Source: Flexistipes sp.
Lineage (GTDB): Bacteria > Chrysiogenota > Deferribacteres > Deferribacterales > Flexistipitaceae
DNA length: 64,000 nt
Assembly: GCF_036172515.1 (NCBI RefSeq)
Contig: NZ_JAXKVW010000007.1
Span: 49,516-113,515, forward strand
Reading direction: 5' to 3'
Each line of letters starts with the position of its first letter. Within the stretch, counting starts at the first letter, position 1. The position numbers and the translations under genes are program-made. This document shows positions 50,354 to 59,616 of the stretch, in pieces. Below the pieces are notes generated by a model. The model did no database searches and was not told the origin of the DNA. It saw nothing but the letters and a program-made list of their open reading frames with translations.

Positions 50354-50788
50354 ATGAAAAAAATTAACGTTAAAATACAAAAAACAAAAGACAGCAGGGT
50401 TCCTGTTTACAAAACCGAAGAATCAGCCGGGGCAGATTTATTTGCTGCAGAAGCGGGAATTGTGAAAGCAGGGAAAATAAAACTGGTGAAGACCGGTGTA
50501 TCTTTCTCTATTCCGGAAGGATATGAAGCCCAAATCAGACCCAGAAGCGGTTTGGCCTTAAAAAAAGGGGTAACAATACTTAATACGCCCGGCACCATTG
50601 ATTCTGATTATCGTGGTGAAGTAGGGGTAATTTTAGTGAACTTTGGTGATAACGACTTTGTCTTCAATACAGGAGACAGAATTGCTCAGGTTGTATTTTC
50701 AAAAGTTTACAGGGCTGAATTTACTCTTTCTGACGAGTTGGATACAACAGAAAGAGGATCGGGCGGTTTCGGACATACGGGTTTTTAA
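50354..50788 (+). CDS. dut: Deoxyuridine 5'-triphosphate nucleotidohydrolase
   Basis: 144 residues, the standard trimeric dUTPase. It converts dUTP to dUMP, preventing uracil incorporation and supplying dTMP synthesis. All five motifs are visible: SAGADLFA, PRSGLALKKGVT, NTPGTIDSDYRGEVGVILVN, GDRIAQVVF and the C-terminal RGSGGFGHTGF. The start cannot lie later because motif 1 follows directly. There is no recognisable ribosome site; the pnp terminator hairpin ends 7 bases before the ATG. Confidence 0.97.
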   Translation: MKKINVKIQKTKDSRVPVYKTEESAGADLFAAEAGIVKAGKIKLVKTGVSFSIPEGYEAQIRPRSGLALKKGVTILNTPGTIDSDYRGEVGVILVNFGDNDFVFNTGDRIAQVVFSKVYRAEFTLSDELDTTERGSGGFGHTGF

Positions 50789-50826
50789 ATCTTGACTATA
50801 AAAGGTAATTAGATAATATTAAGCTA

Positions 50827-51402
50827 ATGAACTCATTGCTAATCGACACTTCATGGGGAAATTTGTCCTTATCGCTGGTAAGAGAAGGCGAGCTTATTTC
50901 AAACATATCTCTGAAACTAAAAAACAAAATGAATGAGATGCTTCTGGAGGCAATAGATTACTGTTTGAAAAGTGTGTCTATGCAGCTGCGTCAGCTTGAT
51001 AGTATTACAGCTGTTATCGGTCCGGGGTCATTTACCGGAATAAGAATCGGCGTTTCTTCAATTCAGGGCATTGCAGCAGGATTGGAAATAAAACCTTCAG
51101 GGATCTCATCTCTCGATGCGGCTGCGCTGGTTATCAATAAATCAAAAAGCAGAATAGCGTGCAAACTGCGCGGAAAAACCTTCGCCCTAAGGGAATACGA
51201 TTTTGAGAGGGGGAAATATTCTGAATATCAGAATGTGACCGAAGATATGATAGATTCTGATATTGTTTTGATTAATACGAAGAATTCAGGTGATGTTGAT
51301 CTTAGCAAGGCAATAATGCACAATAAATTTTCACAGTTTTTAAGAGACTGTGTTCCTTTTTATATGACTAAATCCGAAGCGGAGCTCAAATTTGGTAATT
51401 GA
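50827..51402 (+). CDS. tsaB: tRNA threonylcarbamoyladenosine biosynthesis protein TsaB
   Basis: 191 residues. Partner of TsaD in making t6A37 in tRNA. The ASKHA-fold N-terminus reads LLIDTSWGNLSLSLVREG, and IGPGSFTGIRIGVSSIQGIAAGL is the family hallmark. The C-terminal half is divergent and short compared with E. coli (231). ATG 50827 lacks a strong ribosome site. The end overlaps rimI by 11 bases. Confidence 0.92.
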   Translation: MNSLLIDTSWGNLSLSLVREGELISNISLKLKNKMNEMLLEAIDYCLKSVSMQLRQLDSITAVIGPGSFTGIRIGVSSIQGIAAGLEIKPSGISSLDAAALVINKSKSRIACKLRGKTFALREYDFERGKYSEYQNVTEDMIDSDIVLINTKNSGDVDLSKAIMHNKFSQFLRDCVPFYMTKSEAELKFGN

Positions 51403-51871
51403 AGCTGATATCTCACATATAAAGCTGATTGCTGAAATAGAAAAGGAAAACTTCCAAAAGCCCTGGTCATATAATTCTATATATGAAGAGTTTATGAATC
51501 AAGATTCCGCAATTTATGTTTTTCTCGAAAAAAATCAGGTTGCAGGCTACCTTATTTACAGATGGATGTTGGATGAGGTGGAGCTTTTGGATATTTCTGT
51601 AAAAAAGGATTTCAGACGCTGCGGGATTGCAGATAGATTGATGGAGTTTCTTATAGAACAATCAAAAAGTTGTCATATTTTCCTTGAAGTTAGACAGGAT
51701 AACGCTCCTGCATTAAATCTTTATAAAAAGAAGGGCTTCAGGAAAATTGGATTGAGGAAAAATTATTACTCACAAGGTATCGACGGATTTGTTATGAAAT
51801 TATATGTACAAGGGGTGCAAGATGTTAAAAATGAATCAGGGTGTTGTGCAAGAGCTGTTGGAATCCAATAA
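51392..51871 (+). CDS. rimI: Ribosomal-protein-alanine N-acetyltransferase RimI
   Basis: 159 residues. GNAT enzyme that acetylates the N-terminus of S18. FQKPWSYNSIYEEF, VELLDISVKKDFRRCGIADRLMEFLIEQ and RQDNAPALNLYKKKGFRKIGLRKNYYS are typical. The start is TTG 51392, seven bases after GGAG, inside the end of tsaB. A roughly 15-residue C-terminal tail overlaps the next gene by 50 bases in another frame. Confidence 0.92.
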   Translation: MVIEADISHIKLIAEIEKENFQKPWSYNSIYEEFMNQDSAIYVFLEKNQVAGYLIYRWMLDEVELLDISVKKDFRRCGIADRLMEFLIEQSKSCHIFLEVRQDNAPALNLYKKKGFRKIGLRKNYYSQGIDGFVMKLYVQGVQDVKNESGCCARAVGIQ

Positions 51872-52049
51872 GGAATTTAAAGAACTCTTTGACGAACATG
51901 TGAAGCTTGAGCAGGACTTGGAAGCGCTTTACAGCTTGAAATACATACCACCTGAGGTTGAGCGGAAGATAAAAGAGATTAAAAAAATCAAGCTCAGGGG
52001 AAAAGACAGGATGGAACAGATTATTTCCGAGCATAAAAAATCCAGTTGA
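51822..52049 (+). CDS. DUF465 / YdcH-like small coiled-coil protein
   Basis: 75 residues, a two-helix hairpin of the YdcH/DUF465 family (SNKEFKELFDEHVKLEQDLEALYSLKYIPPEVERKIKEIKKIKLRGKDRMEQII). The function is unknown. The start is ATG 51822 behind AGGGGTG. The first 50 bases overlap the end of rimI. Confidence 0.82.
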   Translation: MLKMNQGVVQELLESNKEFKELFDEHVKLEQDLEALYSLKYIPPEVERKIKEIKKIKLRGKDRMEQIISEHKKSS

Positions 52050-52111
52050 TTTATTCGTTTACTGGGGATTGTAATTGCCGGTAACTTTTTAATAAATGCA
52101 AGAGGTGTTGA

Positions 52112-53266
52112 ATGGATAAGAAAAAGTATGTATTTACATCAGAGTCAGTGACAGAAGGTCATCCGGATAAGATTGCGGATCAGATTTCCGACGCCATCCT
52201 TGATTCCATGCTGAGTGAGGATCCCTTCAGCAGAGTGGCATGTGAGACAATGGTGACAACGGGGCTGGCAATCGTAGCCGGAGAAATTACTACACGCACA
52301 TATGTTGATATTCCCGGCGTTGTCCGCGATACAGTAAAGGAGATAGGCTATACAAGGGCAAAATACGGTTTTGATTATGAGACCTGTGGTGTGATGACGA
52401 GTATTGACAAACAGTCTCCTGATATCGCCCAGGGGGTTGATACCGGCGGAGCAGGTGATCAGGGGTTGATGTTCGGTTTTGCATGTGATGAAACCGAGGA
52501 GTTAATGCCTCTTCCGATAATGCTTGCTCACAAAATTTGTATGCAGCTTTCCGATGTCAGAAAATCGGAGATACTGCCTTATCTGCGTCCGGACGGTAAA
52601 TCGCAGGTTACTATAGAGTACGACGGCTTCAAACCGGTGAAAGTGGATACCGTTGTGGTTTCCACCCAGCATGCCGATGATATAAAACTTTCCGATTTGA
52701 AAGAGGATATAGTTGAGAAGGTTATCAAACCTGTTATCCCCAAACATCTGCTTGATGATGAAGATATCACATATCATATCAATCCCACCGGCAGATTTGT
52801 TGTGGGGGGTCCGATGGGAGACTGCGGACTTACGGGCAGAAAAATAATTGTGGATACCTACGGAGGCTCCGGAAGACATGGAGGCGGATGCTTTTCAGGT
52901 AAGGACCCTTCAAAAGTTGACAGAAGTGCTGCTTATGGAGCCAGATGGGTTGCAAAGAATATAGTTGCTTCCGGTCTAGCCAGCAGATGTGAATTGCAGC
53001 TGGCTTATGCTATCGGAGTGGTCGAGCCTGTATCTGTTTCCGTAAATACCTACGGCACAGGTGCTGTCCCCGATTCAGAGCTGGAAAAAATTGTCAGAAA
53101 AATATTTGATCTCACCCCCAAAGGTATTATGGAAGCGCTGGATCTTAGAAAACCGATTTATAAAAGTACGGCAGCCTACGGTCATTTCGGCCGGGATGGT
53201 TTTTCCTGGGAAGACACTGCCAGGGCTCAGGATATAAAAGATTTGGCGGGCAAGCTTGGCTCCTAA
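52112..53266 (+). CDS. metK: S-adenosylmethionine synthase
   Basis: 384 residues. It makes SAM from methionine and ATP. Motifs are [24 protein letters not shown], the GAGDQG ATP loop in [18 protein letters not shown], and [19 protein letters not shown]. It supplies the radical SAM and methyltransferase enzymes in this window. ATG 52112 follows AGAGGTG. The 62-base gap upstream is too short for a SAM riboswitch and shows none. Confidence 0.98.
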   Translation: MDKKKYVFTSESVTEGHPDKIADQISDAILDSMLSEDPFSRVACETMVTTGLAIVAGEITTRTYVDIPGVVRDTVKEIGYTRAKYGFDYETCGVMTSIDKQSPDIAQGVDTGGAGDQGLMFGFACDETEELMPLPIMLAHKICMQLSDVRKSEILPYLRPDGKSQVTIEYDGFKPVKVDTVVVSTQHADDIKLSDLKEDIVEKVIKPVIPKHLLDDEDITYHINPTGRFVVGGPMGDCGLTGRKIIVDTYGGSGRHGGGCFSGKDPSKVDRSAAYGARWVAKNIVASGLASRCELQLAYAIGVVEPVSVSVNTYGTGAVPDSELEKIVRKIFDLTPKGIMEALDLRKPIYKSTAAYGHFGRDGFSWEDTARAQDIKDLAGKLGS

Positions 53267-53282
53267 CCAGAACAGGTGAAAA

Positions 53283-54668
53283 GTGCAAAGTAAATATGAT
53301 GTTATAGTGATAGGAGCGGGGCCAGCAGGTGTGAACGCCGCTACACAGCTGTCCGCTGCCGGTTTTTCTGTTCTTGTGGTTTCTGAATACATCGGAGGCG
53401 GGTATTGTTTCTCGGGCAGTATCATGTCGAACACCGCCCTGTATCTGAGTTATTTGTACAATAAATTTAAGACAAGAACGGTTAATTTTATTGATATACC
53501 CGAAGAGGCCGTTAAAGCTCCGTTTGACTTCAAAAAATCCAGGAAGTATGTTGAAAACATCTCCACCAAAATAGTAAAGGCTTTCACCGACCAGCTAAGT
53601 GAAGCCGGTTCCGAATTTTTTCAGGGTATTGCTGAATTTGCCGGCAAAGATAAACTTAAAATTCAATCCCGTCAAACCGGTAAAAAGCACGAAGTTAAAT
53701 TTGGCAAGTGTATTGTAGCCACGGGTTCGTATAACCCTCCCCTTGAAATACCTTCCACAAAAAAGTTCCTATATGCAAATAATATTTTCAATCTTCAGAC
53801 AGTTCCTGCTTCTGTTGCCGTTATCGGAGGCGGCTTTGTGGGTTGTGAATATGCTACATTTTTCAGAAGATTAGGCTGTGATGTCCATATTGTAGAAAAA
53901 ACGGACAGAATACTCTCCACGTTTGACCCGCAGGTCACCAAAAGACTGGAAGACAGCTTCAAGAGGAACGGTATTAATCTGAGAAAGAATGCCAATATAG
54001 TGAATGTGGAAAAAGTAGGGAATAAGAGTATTCTTTTTTTTGATGATGATGATAATATGGAGGCTGAGGAAATCTTTGTTGCCGTCGGGCGTAAACCTGC
54101 TGTGAATAATCTTTCATTAGAGAAAGCCGGTGTCCAAATGAATGAGAACGGTGTGGAGCTTGACCAAAGCTTTAGAACCAGCAATAAAAATATATATCTT
54201 GTGGGCGATGCATCGGGAAAAACTATGCTTGTTAACTGGGCATATAAATCCTCTTCATTTGTTGCTAAACATATATCAGGTGTTCAGAGAAAATTTAAAT
54301 ACGAATTTATGCCGAAGGTTTTATACATAGATCCGGAGGTTTCAAGTGTAGGTTTTACCGAAAAGGAAGCCAGACTGAAAGGTTTCTCGCCTTTGACGGT
54401 AAAGTATACCTATACAAATCTTGAAAAATCTTTGATAATAGGGTTTAACAAAGGACTGGTAAAAGTGATTTATGACAGGGAAACGAAAAGGATTCTCGGT
54501 GCTCATATTTTCGGAAAAGGTGCTTCTGAACTTGTGACAGCATTTACACTTTTAATCCAGTCCGGTATTAAAATCGATAATATTTCCGAATATATATTTA
54601 ATCATCCTACTTTCGCCGAAGTTCTCAATGAGCTGGGAAATAAAGTGAAGACAAAAGGGGGGAAGTAG
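53283..54668 (+). CDS. FAD/NAD(P) oxidoreductase, dihydrolipoamide-dehydrogenase fold, possibly transhydrogenase-like
   Basis: 461 residues. FAD site GAGPAGVNAATQL near residue 10, NAD(P) site VIGGGFVGCEYATFF near residue 180, YLVGDASG near residue 305 and the C-terminal HPTFAEVLNELG. The usual redox pair C-x4-C is replaced by GGYCFSGSIMSN, with one Cys, so classical lipoamide, glutathione or mercuric reductase chemistry is unlikely. Soluble transhydrogenases (SthA) also keep one Cys there. The start is GTG 53283 near AGGTGA. Neighbours give no pathway clue. Confidence 0.8.
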   Translation: MQSKYDVIVIGAGPAGVNAATQLSAAGFSVLVVSEYIGGGYCFSGSIMSNTALYLSYLYNKFKTRTVNFIDIPEEAVKAPFDFKKSRKYVENISTKIVKAFTDQLSEAGSEFFQGIAEFAGKDKLKIQSRQTGKKHEVKFGKCIVATGSYNPPLEIPSTKKFLYANNIFNLQTVPASVAVIGGGFVGCEYATFFRRLGCDVHIVEKTDRILSTFDPQVTKRLEDSFKRNGINLRKNANIVNVEKVGNKSILFFDDDDNMEAEEIFVAVGRKPAVNNLSLEKAGVQMNENGVELDQSFRTSNKNIYLVGDASGKTMLVNWAYKSSSFVAKHISGVQRKFKYEFMPKVLYIDPEVSSVGFTEKEARLKGFSPLTVKYTYTNLEKSLIIGFNKGLVKVIYDRETKRILGAHIFGKGASELVTAFTLLIQSGIKIDNISEYIFNHPTFAEVLNELGNKVKTKGGK

Positions 54669-54737
54669 GAAGATAGTTAAGTGGTAAGATGGTGAGATAG
54701 TGAAGTGGTGAGGTAGAGAGGTAGAGAGGTTGGTTAG
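54669..54737. repeat. Purine-rich low-complexity repeat
   Basis: Variants of GGTGAGATAG, AGTGAAGTGGTGAG and GGTAGAGA are repeated in tandem between two genes. The stretch agtgaagtggtgagatag also occurs at about 1095-1112 in the gap before smc, so the pattern is dispersed. Confidence 0.7.
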
Positions 54738-54739
54738 GA

Positions 54740-55234
54740 ATGAATACAGTTTTCTTGGGGTTGGGATCAAACATTTATCCGAAAGCCAAAAATCTGTCAT
54801 CTGCTATCGCAGGGTTGTCTTCTCTTCTGAATATTATCTCCGTTTCAGGTGTTTACAAAAGCCGGTCATTGCTTCTTGATGCTCAGCCGGACTACTTTAA
54901 TATTGTATTAAAAGCATCAACTTTTATCAATCCTTGTCAGCTTCTTTCTTTTTGCAAAACTATTGAGAAAATAATGCATAGGGATACCCCTTACAAATGG
55001 GGACCCAGAAATATTGATATCGATATTATTGATTTTGACAAAAGGATTATTAAAAGTAAATCACTCTTTTTGCCCCATAAAGAGTTCCCGTACAGAACTT
55101 TTGTTGTGCTGCCGCTTTTGGAGATTGAGCCGGACTATGTTCATCCGGAGAATCATATTAGTGTTGAAAAAATGTATGATTTATTGGATAATCACAGTGA
55201 GATTCATCGTTTGGGAGAGTTAAAATGGCGGTAG
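54740..55234 (+). CDS. folK: 2-amino-4-hydroxy-6-hydroxymethyldihydropteridine pyrophosphokinase
   Basis: 164 residues. Folate synthesis: it transfers pyrophosphate from ATP to the pterin. FLGLGSNIYPKAKNL, DAQPDYFNIVLKAST and the metal-binding RNIDIDIIDFD after KWGP are diagnostic. The ATG at 54740 follows TTAGGA, a weak ribosome site, directly after the low-complexity repeat. The 3' end overlaps the next gene by 10 bases. Confidence 0.95.
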   Translation: MNTVFLGLGSNIYPKAKNLSSAIAGLSSLLNIISVSGVYKSRSLLLDAQPDYFNIVLKASTFINPCQLLSFCKTIEKIMHRDTPYKWGPRNIDIDIIDFDKRIIKSKSLFLPHKEFPYRTFVVLPLLEIEPDYVHPENHISVEKMYDLLDNHSEIHRLGELKWR

Positions 55235-55935
55235 TGACAATTTCCAGAAGTTTCGGCTGTTCCGGAGAGAAAGTTGGAGAAGAAGTTGCCGGACGTCTTA
55301 ATTATTCTATGATTAATAAACAGATTATTGAATATATTTCAATTTTAGCGGATACTCCCTTGGAGGTGGTATCAAAATTTGATGAGGAACAGCATTCGAA
55401 TATTAACGCCAGGCTTTCCAAATATATTGATTTGTCGATGTTTAAAGAGATGTTTGGCAAAAGCGGCAAAGAACTCAAAGAACCGTTGGCGGAGAAAATT
55501 ATCGATGAGAAGGAGAAGCTGTTTAAAGAAGATGTCGATTACAGTCCTGTTTTTGACAGCGATGTTTTCAGGCAGATGAGTGAAAGGGTATTTCATTTTA
55601 TTGCCGATAAGGATAACGCCGTTATTATGGGCAGAGGTGGACAGGTTGTTTTGCAGGAACACCGCAATACTCTGCATATAAGGCTGTATGCACCTGTTTC
55701 TAAAAGGGTTGAGTGGATTGCAAGCCGGAGGGATATCCCGAAAAAAGAAGCTTCTAAACTTGTCGAGGATATAGATAAAAAACGAAGGAACTATCTGCAG
55801 CACTATTACGGAGAAGATATCAGTGATGACAAACTGTATCACCTGGTTATTAACGTTGATAAACTTTCAGTTTCCGAAGCAGCCGGTATGATTTTGAGTC
55901 TTATCGATATCAAAAGCTCCAAAGAAAAAGCTTAG
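55225..55935 (+). CDS. Cytidylate kinase-like family protein
   Basis: 236 residues. The N-terminus VVTISRSFGCSGEKVGEEVAGRL corresponds to the P-loop of the cytidylate-kinase-like (AAA-type) family, in which true CMP kinase usually has GPAGSGKST. Later are IMGRGGQVVLQEHRNTLHIRLYAPVSKRV and RDIPKKEASKLVEDIDKKRRNYLQHYYG, typical of this group. The nucleotide substrate is not known. ATG 55225 follows GGGAG and overlaps folK. Its 3' end overlaps the convergent PPC-domain gene by 26 bases. Confidence 0.8.
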   Translation: MAVVTISRSFGCSGEKVGEEVAGRLNYSMINKQIIEYISILADTPLEVVSKFDEEQHSNINARLSKYIDLSMFKEMFGKSGKELKEPLAEKIIDEKEKLFKEDVDYSPVFDSDVFRQMSERVFHFIADKDNAVIMGRGGQVVLQEHRNTLHIRLYAPVSKRVEWIASRRDIPKKEASKLVEDIDKKRRNYLQHYYGEDISDDKLYHLVINVDKLSVSEAAGMILSLIDIKSSKEKA

Positions 55936-56338
55936 TATCTTCATTAAATTTTCTTACATTGGCATTTTCTCCGGCATATGAGAATATTTCATATTCGAAT
56001 GCGAAAACCGGTGTATCCGGCAGTAAGTGTCCTCCGATTACGGTAAAATCCCTTTTGGCAAGTGTGATATGGATATGTGCAAACGGCTTGTCATCTTTCA
56101 GAGAAATGTTTCCCTTAAGCGAGATAATTTCCATAGGCTCATTGACATGTGTGTTTTCATACGTTCCTTCCTTTTGATTATAAAATGTAATGGAAGCCTT
56201 TGTAACACTGCCGATACCGGCAATAAAACCTTCGTGTATATTAAGATTCTTTATTTCATTCATCAGACCGTAATACAGATCTTCATCTTTTTTCAGCCGC
56301 CCCTGATAAACGTTGTCGATTCTGAAAATGTTGTACAT
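55910..56338 (-). CDS. PPC domain (DUF296) protein
   Basis: 142 residues from ATG 56338, five bases after GGAGG. The plant-and-prokaryote-conserved domain is recognised by FIAGIGSVTKASITFYN, EPMEIISLKGNISL and the HIHITLAKRDFTVIGGHLL segment, whose histidines bind metal. In plants it is joined to AT-hooks; the bacterial stand-alone form has no settled role. It converges on and overlaps the cytidylate-kinase-like gene. Confidence 0.88.
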   Translation of the reverse strand: MYNIFRIDNVYQGRLKKDEDLYYGLMNEIKNLNIHEGFIAGIGSVTKASITFYNQKEGTYENTHVNEPMEIISLKGNISLKDDKPFAHIHITLAKRDFTVIGGHLLPDTPVFAFEYEIFSYAGENANVRKFNEDTKLFLWSF

Positions 56339-56478
56339 GGGCACCTCCATTCTTTTAGTTGACAGCATCATAAATCTAACTTATATCTTACAGAGATTTT
56401 TTTCAAAATTGTTAAGTTCGCAGTGTTTATACTGCTCTTTATTTAAATTATAACATATAAGATAGCCGGAGGAAATTT

Positions 56479-57729
56479 TTGTTTAGAAAGGTCAGAGGCT
56501 TCAGGGATATTTACGGCGAAGAGATCGGTTACTGGAGAAAAATTGAAAAAGTTATTTATTCTCTTTCCGAGTCGTTCGGCTACAGCGAATATAAGATGCC
56601 GGTGCTTGAAAAGGCGGAAGTTTTTGACAGGGGTATAGGCAGTACAACTGATATTGTAGAAAAGGAAATGTTTGCTTTCGAAGACAGAAATGGTGATCTT
56701 CTTGCACTGAGACCTGAAGGTACGGCCGGTGTGGTTCGCGGTGTAGTTGAAAATAAGCTTTATGCGGCAAGTGGAGTTAAGAAGTATTATTACTACGGTC
56801 CCATGTTTCGCAGAGAGAGGCCTCAAAAGGGTCGTTACAGACAATTTTACCAGTACGGGGTAGAAGCTTTCGGCTCGGCATCTCCTCTTGTTGATGCCGA
56901 AGTTATACAGCTTTTGTGCTCCTTTTTTGACAAATGCGGAATAGGGGAGTTTTTGCGTCTTGAAATTAATTCTATTGGTTGTCCGGAATGTCGCCCGGGT
57001 TATAAAAATAAATTGATTGAATATTTTTCAAAATATGAAAAGGAATTGTGCGAGGACTGCAAAAGAAGGCTAAATACAAATCCTTTGAGAATACTGGATT
57101 GTAAAGTTCCAGGATGTAAAAAGGTTGCATCTGATGCACCGGTGATGATTGATTATCTGTGTTCTGAGTGTTGGGAACATTTTGACAGTGTGAAGTATTA
57201 TCTGGAGATATCAGGCATAAATTATGATGTCAATCCTTTCATGGTAAGAGGACTTGATTATTATGTGCGGACGGCTTTTGAGATGATAACCGATAAGTTT
57301 GAAGCTAACAGTACTGTTGGAGCCGGAGGCAGGTATGACGGATTGGTAAAACAGCTGGGAGGGCCGGATTATCCCGGCATAGGTTTTGCCGTCGGAATAG
57401 ACAGGTTGGTTAATCTGATCAAAGAAGCCGGGCTGACTTACGAAGAGACCCTTGATATTTTTATGGTGATGTTTCCTGAAACAGTTGATGCCGGACTGAA
57501 ACTTTTGAAAAGTCTCAGAGATGAAAACTGGGGCGTTGATATGGATTTTGAGCTGGGCTCCATGAAATCCCAGATGAAGAAAGCCAACAGATCACAGGCT
57601 TCCTATGTGGTTATTTTGGGAGAGGAAGAGCTCGGGAAAAATGCCGTTACATTGAAAAATATGACTGATGGAGAACAACAGCTTGTCTTGCTGGATGAGT
57701 TGAAAAATATTTTATCGCAAAAACTTTAA
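56479..57729 (+). CDS. hisS: Histidyl-tRNA synthetase
   Basis: 416 residues, a class II synthetase. RGFRDIYGEE, LRPEGTAGVVRGVVE, RRERPQKGRYRQFYQYGVEAFG, the histidine A motif LDYYVRTAFE and the motif 3 region GIGFAVGIDRL are all present, with the C-terminal anticodon domain. The start is TTG 56479 with GGAGGAAA ideally placed. aspS follows 24 bases later, a frequent arrangement. Confidence 0.97.
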   Translation: MFRKVRGFRDIYGEEIGYWRKIEKVIYSLSESFGYSEYKMPVLEKAEVFDRGIGSTTDIVEKEMFAFEDRNGDLLALRPEGTAGVVRGVVENKLYAASGVKKYYYYGPMFRRERPQKGRYRQFYQYGVEAFGSASPLVDAEVIQLLCSFFDKCGIGEFLRLEINSIGCPECRPGYKNKLIEYFSKYEKELCEDCKRRLNTNPLRILDCKVPGCKKVASDAPVMIDYLCSECWEHFDSVKYYLEISGINYDVNPFMVRGLDYYVRTAFEMITDKFEANSTVGAGGRYDGLVKQLGGPDYPGIGFAVGIDRLVNLIKEAGLTYEETLDIFMVMFPETVDAGLKLLKSLRDENWGVDMDFELGSMKSQMKKANRSQASYVVILGEEELGKNAVTLKNMTDGEQQLVLLDELKNILSQKL

Positions 57730-57753
57730 GTTTGGTAAGTGAAGGAGGCCGAA

Positions 57754-59544
57754 GTGCTGTCACATTTAGGTAGCTGGAGAAGAACGCATAGTTGCGGTGA
57801 ACTGAGAGCCGGTAATATTGGAGAAGAAGTTGTTATCATGGGATGGGTTCAGCGCAGAAGAGACCATGGCGGTGTTATTTTTATAGACCTCAGGGATCGT
57901 GACGGGGTCACCCAGATAGTACTTAACCCTGAATTTGATAAAGAAGTGCATGAGCTTGGAGATAACGTCAGAAGTGAGTTCGTTATTGCCGCTAAGGGAA
58001 AGGTGGAACACAGGCCTGAAGGGACTGTTAACTCTTCTCTGCCCACGGGTGAAGTGGAAGTTTATGTAAACGAACTGAAGATTCTGAATAAATCCGAAAC
58101 CCCACCGTTTGTTATAGAAAATCATTCCAATGCGAACGAAGACATAAGGCTTAAATACAGGTATCTGGATTTGAGAAGACCTGCGTTGCAGCAGAATATT
58201 ATACTGAGACATCAGCTGATACGGGTGATAAGAGAGTTTTTGTATGAAAAAGATTTCCTTGATATTGAAACCCCATTTCTGACAAAAAGTACACCTGAAG
58301 GGGCAAGGGATTATCTCGTGCCGAGCAGGGTAAATCCGGGCAGGTTCTATGCATTGCCTCAGTCTCCGCAGATGTTTAAGCAGCTTCTTATGATATCGGG
58401 TTTTGACAGGTATTTTCAGATAGTAAAATGTTTCAGGGATGAAGATCTTCGGGCTGACAGGCAGCCTGAGTTTACACAGCTGGACATGGAACTGTCTTTT
58501 ATTGATCGTGCGGATTTAATGAAACTTATTGAAGAGCTGTTCGTTAAAATATTTAAAGATATAATGGATGTTGATGTTAAAAAACCTTTTGAAATAATGT
58601 CTTATGATGAGGCAATGGAAAAATTCGGTCACGACGCGCCTGATACAAGATTTGGGCTTCATCTAAAAACAATAAATGATCTTGTGAAGGATTGCGGATT
58701 TAAAGTCTTTGCCGACAGTGTAAAAAACGGCGGAGTGGTAAAGGCAATTAATGCAAAAAATGCAACCAATTTCTCCAGAAAGGATATTGATGATTTAACA
58801 GATTTTGCCGTGAGCCTTGGAGCAAAGGGACTTGCATATATCAGGGTTAACGAAGACGGTCTGCAGTCTCCTATTGTAAAATTTCTGGGTGAAGATCTGG
58901 CTGACCAAATTGTCAGTGAAATGGGCGGAGAAACAGGAGATATTATCTTTTTCGGAGCCGGCAAAACTGACATTGTTAATCTTTACATGTCCAAGGTAAG
59001 GCTCAAGCTGGGAAGAATGCTGAATCTTATTGATAAGAATAAATACAATTTTGTCTGGATTACGGACTTTCCTCTTCTTGAGTGGGATGAGGATGAAAAA
59101 CGCTACGCAGCCGTGCATCATCCTTTTACTGCACCCGTTGATGAGGATATAAAATATTTTGACACAGACCCTTCACAAATAAGAGCCAAAGCTTACGATC
59201 TTGTTCTCAACGGTTCTGAGATTGGAGGGGGTAGTATTAGGATACACAGAAGTGATGTCCAGGAAAAAATGTTTGATGCCCTCGGTATGACAAGAGAGGA
59301 AAGCAGGAGAAAGTTTGGTTTCTTTATGGATGCTCTCAAATACGGTACTCCGCCTCACGGAGGCATTGCTTTCGGTGTTGACAGGATTGCAACGATTTTG
59401 ACCGGTTCGGAATCGATACGGGATGTTATAGCTTTTCCTAAGACCCAGAGGGCTACGTGTATGATGAGCGATGCTCCGAGTATTGTTGATGAAAAACAGC
59501 TGAAGGAATTAAGTATAAAGCTTGATATAGTGGAAGATATATAA
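57754..59544 (+). CDS. aspS: Aspartyl-tRNA synthetase
   Basis: 596 residues, the bacterial-type AspRS. An N-terminal OB fold (MGWVQRRRDHGGVIFIDLRDRDG) is followed by the class II core (LPQSPQMFKQLLMISGFDRYFQI, FRDEDLRADRQPEFTQLDMELSF), a GAD insertion domain and motif 3 (GIAFGVDRIATILTGSESIRDVIAFPK). The start is set at GTG 57754, five bases after AGGAGG; the in-frame GTG at 57739 precedes that site. Confidence 0.97.
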   Translation: MLSHLGSWRRTHSCGELRAGNIGEEVVIMGWVQRRRDHGGVIFIDLRDRDGVTQIVLNPEFDKEVHELGDNVRSEFVIAAKGKVEHRPEGTVNSSLPTGEVEVYVNELKILNKSETPPFVIENHSNANEDIRLKYRYLDLRRPALQQNIILRHQLIRVIREFLYEKDFLDIETPFLTKSTPEGARDYLVPSRVNPGRFYALPQSPQMFKQLLMISGFDRYFQIVKCFRDEDLRADRQPEFTQLDMELSFIDRADLMKLIEELFVKIFKDIMDVDVKKPFEIMSYDEAMEKFGHDAPDTRFGLHLKTINDLVKDCGFKVFADSVKNGGVVKAINAKNATNFSRKDIDDLTDFAVSLGAKGLAYIRVNEDGLQSPIVKFLGEDLADQIVSEMGGETGDIIFFGAGKTDIVNLYMSKVRLKLGRMLNLIDKNKYNFVWITDFPLLEWDEDEKRYAAVHHPFTAPVDEDIKYFDTDPSQIRAKAYDLVLNGSEIGGGSIRIHRSDVQEKMFDALGMTREESRRKFGFFMDALKYGTPPHGGIAFGVDRIATILTGSESIRDVIAFPKTQRATCMMSDAPSIVDEKQLKELSIKLDIVEDI

Positions 59545-59559
59545 ACTTTATATCTTTCT

Positions 59560-59588
59560 TTGACTTTTGGCAAAGTATGTGTTATTTT
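59560..59588 (+). promoter_or_regulatory. Promoter of the LysM lipoprotein gene
   Basis: TTGACT (59560-59565), a 17-base spacer and TATTTT (59583-59588), 28 bases before the start codon region. Confidence 0.55.
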
Positions 59589-59616
59589 TAAAATAATAAG
59601 AGATACGGAGGGAGTT

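Noticed and set aside
52050..52111. SAM riboswitch before metK
   Set aside because: The gap is 62 bases and shows no suitable structure.
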